Positions 21,679 through 22,159 of a stretch of DNA of 22,159 bases are shown in pieces. The first letter of the stretch is position 1; each line of letters starts with the position of its first letter. The notes beneath the pieces are model-generated. The model made no database searches. It saw nothing but the letters and a program-made list of their open reading frames with translations, and was not told where the DNA came from. A program made the position numbers and the translations under genes. Origin of the DNA: Candidatus Zixiibacteriota bacterium (GTDB lineage: Bacteria; Zixibacteria; MSB-5A5; SM1-73); contig JALHUP010000141.1 in NCBI GenBank assembly GCA_022866585.1, positions 1 to 22,159 on the forward strand. The letters run 5' to 3'.

Positions 21679-22159
21679 TTATCCTGTCAATTTGGGGTGC
21701 GGGATAGTCTTTTTAGACACATATCCTTTTATTAAGTAAAAACCAAATATAACCAATAATACTGAGAATGTCAACAAAGTGGAGGTTTTCCCAACCTTAT
21801 AAGGAACTGAATCGAAAACAAACTTTACCTCATGCTTCCCTTTGTCCAAGTATACCGCTCTAAAAAGATAATCCGCCCTGTAGATTTTAGTTTCCTTACC
21901 ATCGACAGACGCTTTCCATGCTGGATAATAATTTTCGCTTAGGAGAAGAAAGCCATCCTGTTGCATTTCCACATCCACTTTAAAACGATTGATCCTCTGG
22001 AGATCATACACCTTAGCTGGAATAATAGGATTAGATGAAACGCTGGTAGTATCAGATGTGATATTTGCAGGTGCCTCGGTTAAGAGGATTTTATGCTGAA
22101 TGTCGAATTGTGGGTCTTTCAAACGGGAAAGAATCTTTTCTTCGTCTTTCTCCACCTGC
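21679..22159 (-). CDS. C-terminal part of a YfhO-like membrane protein, cut by the window edge
   Basis: The frame is open to the right edge (codons before the GTG at 22153-22155 continue), so the start lies outside. The visible 159 residues hold the YfhO-type ending: a beta-rich extracytoplasmic part with LLLSENYYPAWKASVDGKE and FRAVYLDKGKHEVKFVF, then one membrane segment (TLLTFSVLLVIFGFYLI) and a short basic tail. YfhO-family proteins are large multi-pass proteins, believed to move sugars from lipid carriers onto surface polymers (in Bacillus, onto lipoteichoic acid). It leads the gene group with the DPM1-like and GT2 genes. A GT39-type protein with a similar ending is the alternative. Confidence 0.8.
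   Translation of the reverse strand, partial: QVEKDEEKILSRLKDPQFDIQHKILLTEAPANITSDTTSVSSNPIIPAKVYDLQRINRFKVDVEMQQDGFLLLSENYYPAWKASVDGKETKIYRADYLFRAVYLDKGKHEVKFVFDSVPYKVGKTSTLLTFSVLLVIFGFYLIKGYVSKKTIPHPKLTG

Overview
The window reads as a chromosomal segment of an uncultured Gram-negative bacterium. It carries Rod-complex genes, Lgt, an AccA subunit and polyprenol-type glycosyltransferases. It also carries two secreted proteins, one ending in a type I dockerin and one ending in a FlgD/Por-secretion-like C-terminal sorting domain. That mix, together with intergenic DNA full of short palindromic repeats, is typical of candidate phyla around the FCB group (Zixibacteria-like). The phylum is an inference; no rRNA or marker tree is available here. 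TGA is used as a normal stop by at least seven genes, so the standard bacterial code applies.

Left part, plus strand (1-10680). A secreted subtilisin-family protease with a C-terminal dockerin (126-3227) ends at a strong terminator. About 2 kb without a convincing gene follows; it is a mosaic of palindromes and dispersed repeats (3417-4570) and ends in a consensus sigma-70-type promoter (4892-4920). Next comes a secreted, sorting-domain protein whose frame is broken by one in-frame TGA (5260-6474), then a terminator. A second promoter of the same design (6821-6849) precedes a cytosolic GH35-like protein (7028-9277) that lacks the usual acid/base glutamate. An archaemetzincin-type metalloprotease with a lipoprotein signal (9406-10050) and a small hypothetical protein whose C-terminus is encoded by repeat DNA (10242-10613) complete this side. 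A strong hairpin terminator sits at the convergence point.

Right part, minus strand (10694-22159). Read in the direction of transcription: the end of a YfhO-like membrane protein, a dolichol-phosphate-mannose-synthase-like glycosyltransferase, a second GT2 glycosyltransferase, a small zinc-ribbon protein, accA, a Trm112-like protein, a PTS EIIA (PtsN-like) protein, then mreC-mreD-mrdA-rodA, lgt and comF. The mreC-mreD-mrdA-rodA genes encode the elongation machinery of the cell wall: MreC and MreD scaffold, PBP2 transpeptidase and RodA glycosyltransferase. mreB is not in the window. Lgt would lipidate lipoproteins such as the archaemetzincin.

No rRNA, tRNA, CRISPR array, prophage or transposase gene was recognised. 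The points most worth a second look are the in-frame TGA, the GH35-like protein with an altered active site, the lipoprotein archaemetzincin, repeat sequences that have become part of coding regions (10242-10613, the mrdA insert and the lgt tail), and the direct-repeat/inverted-repeat unit at 3981-4087.
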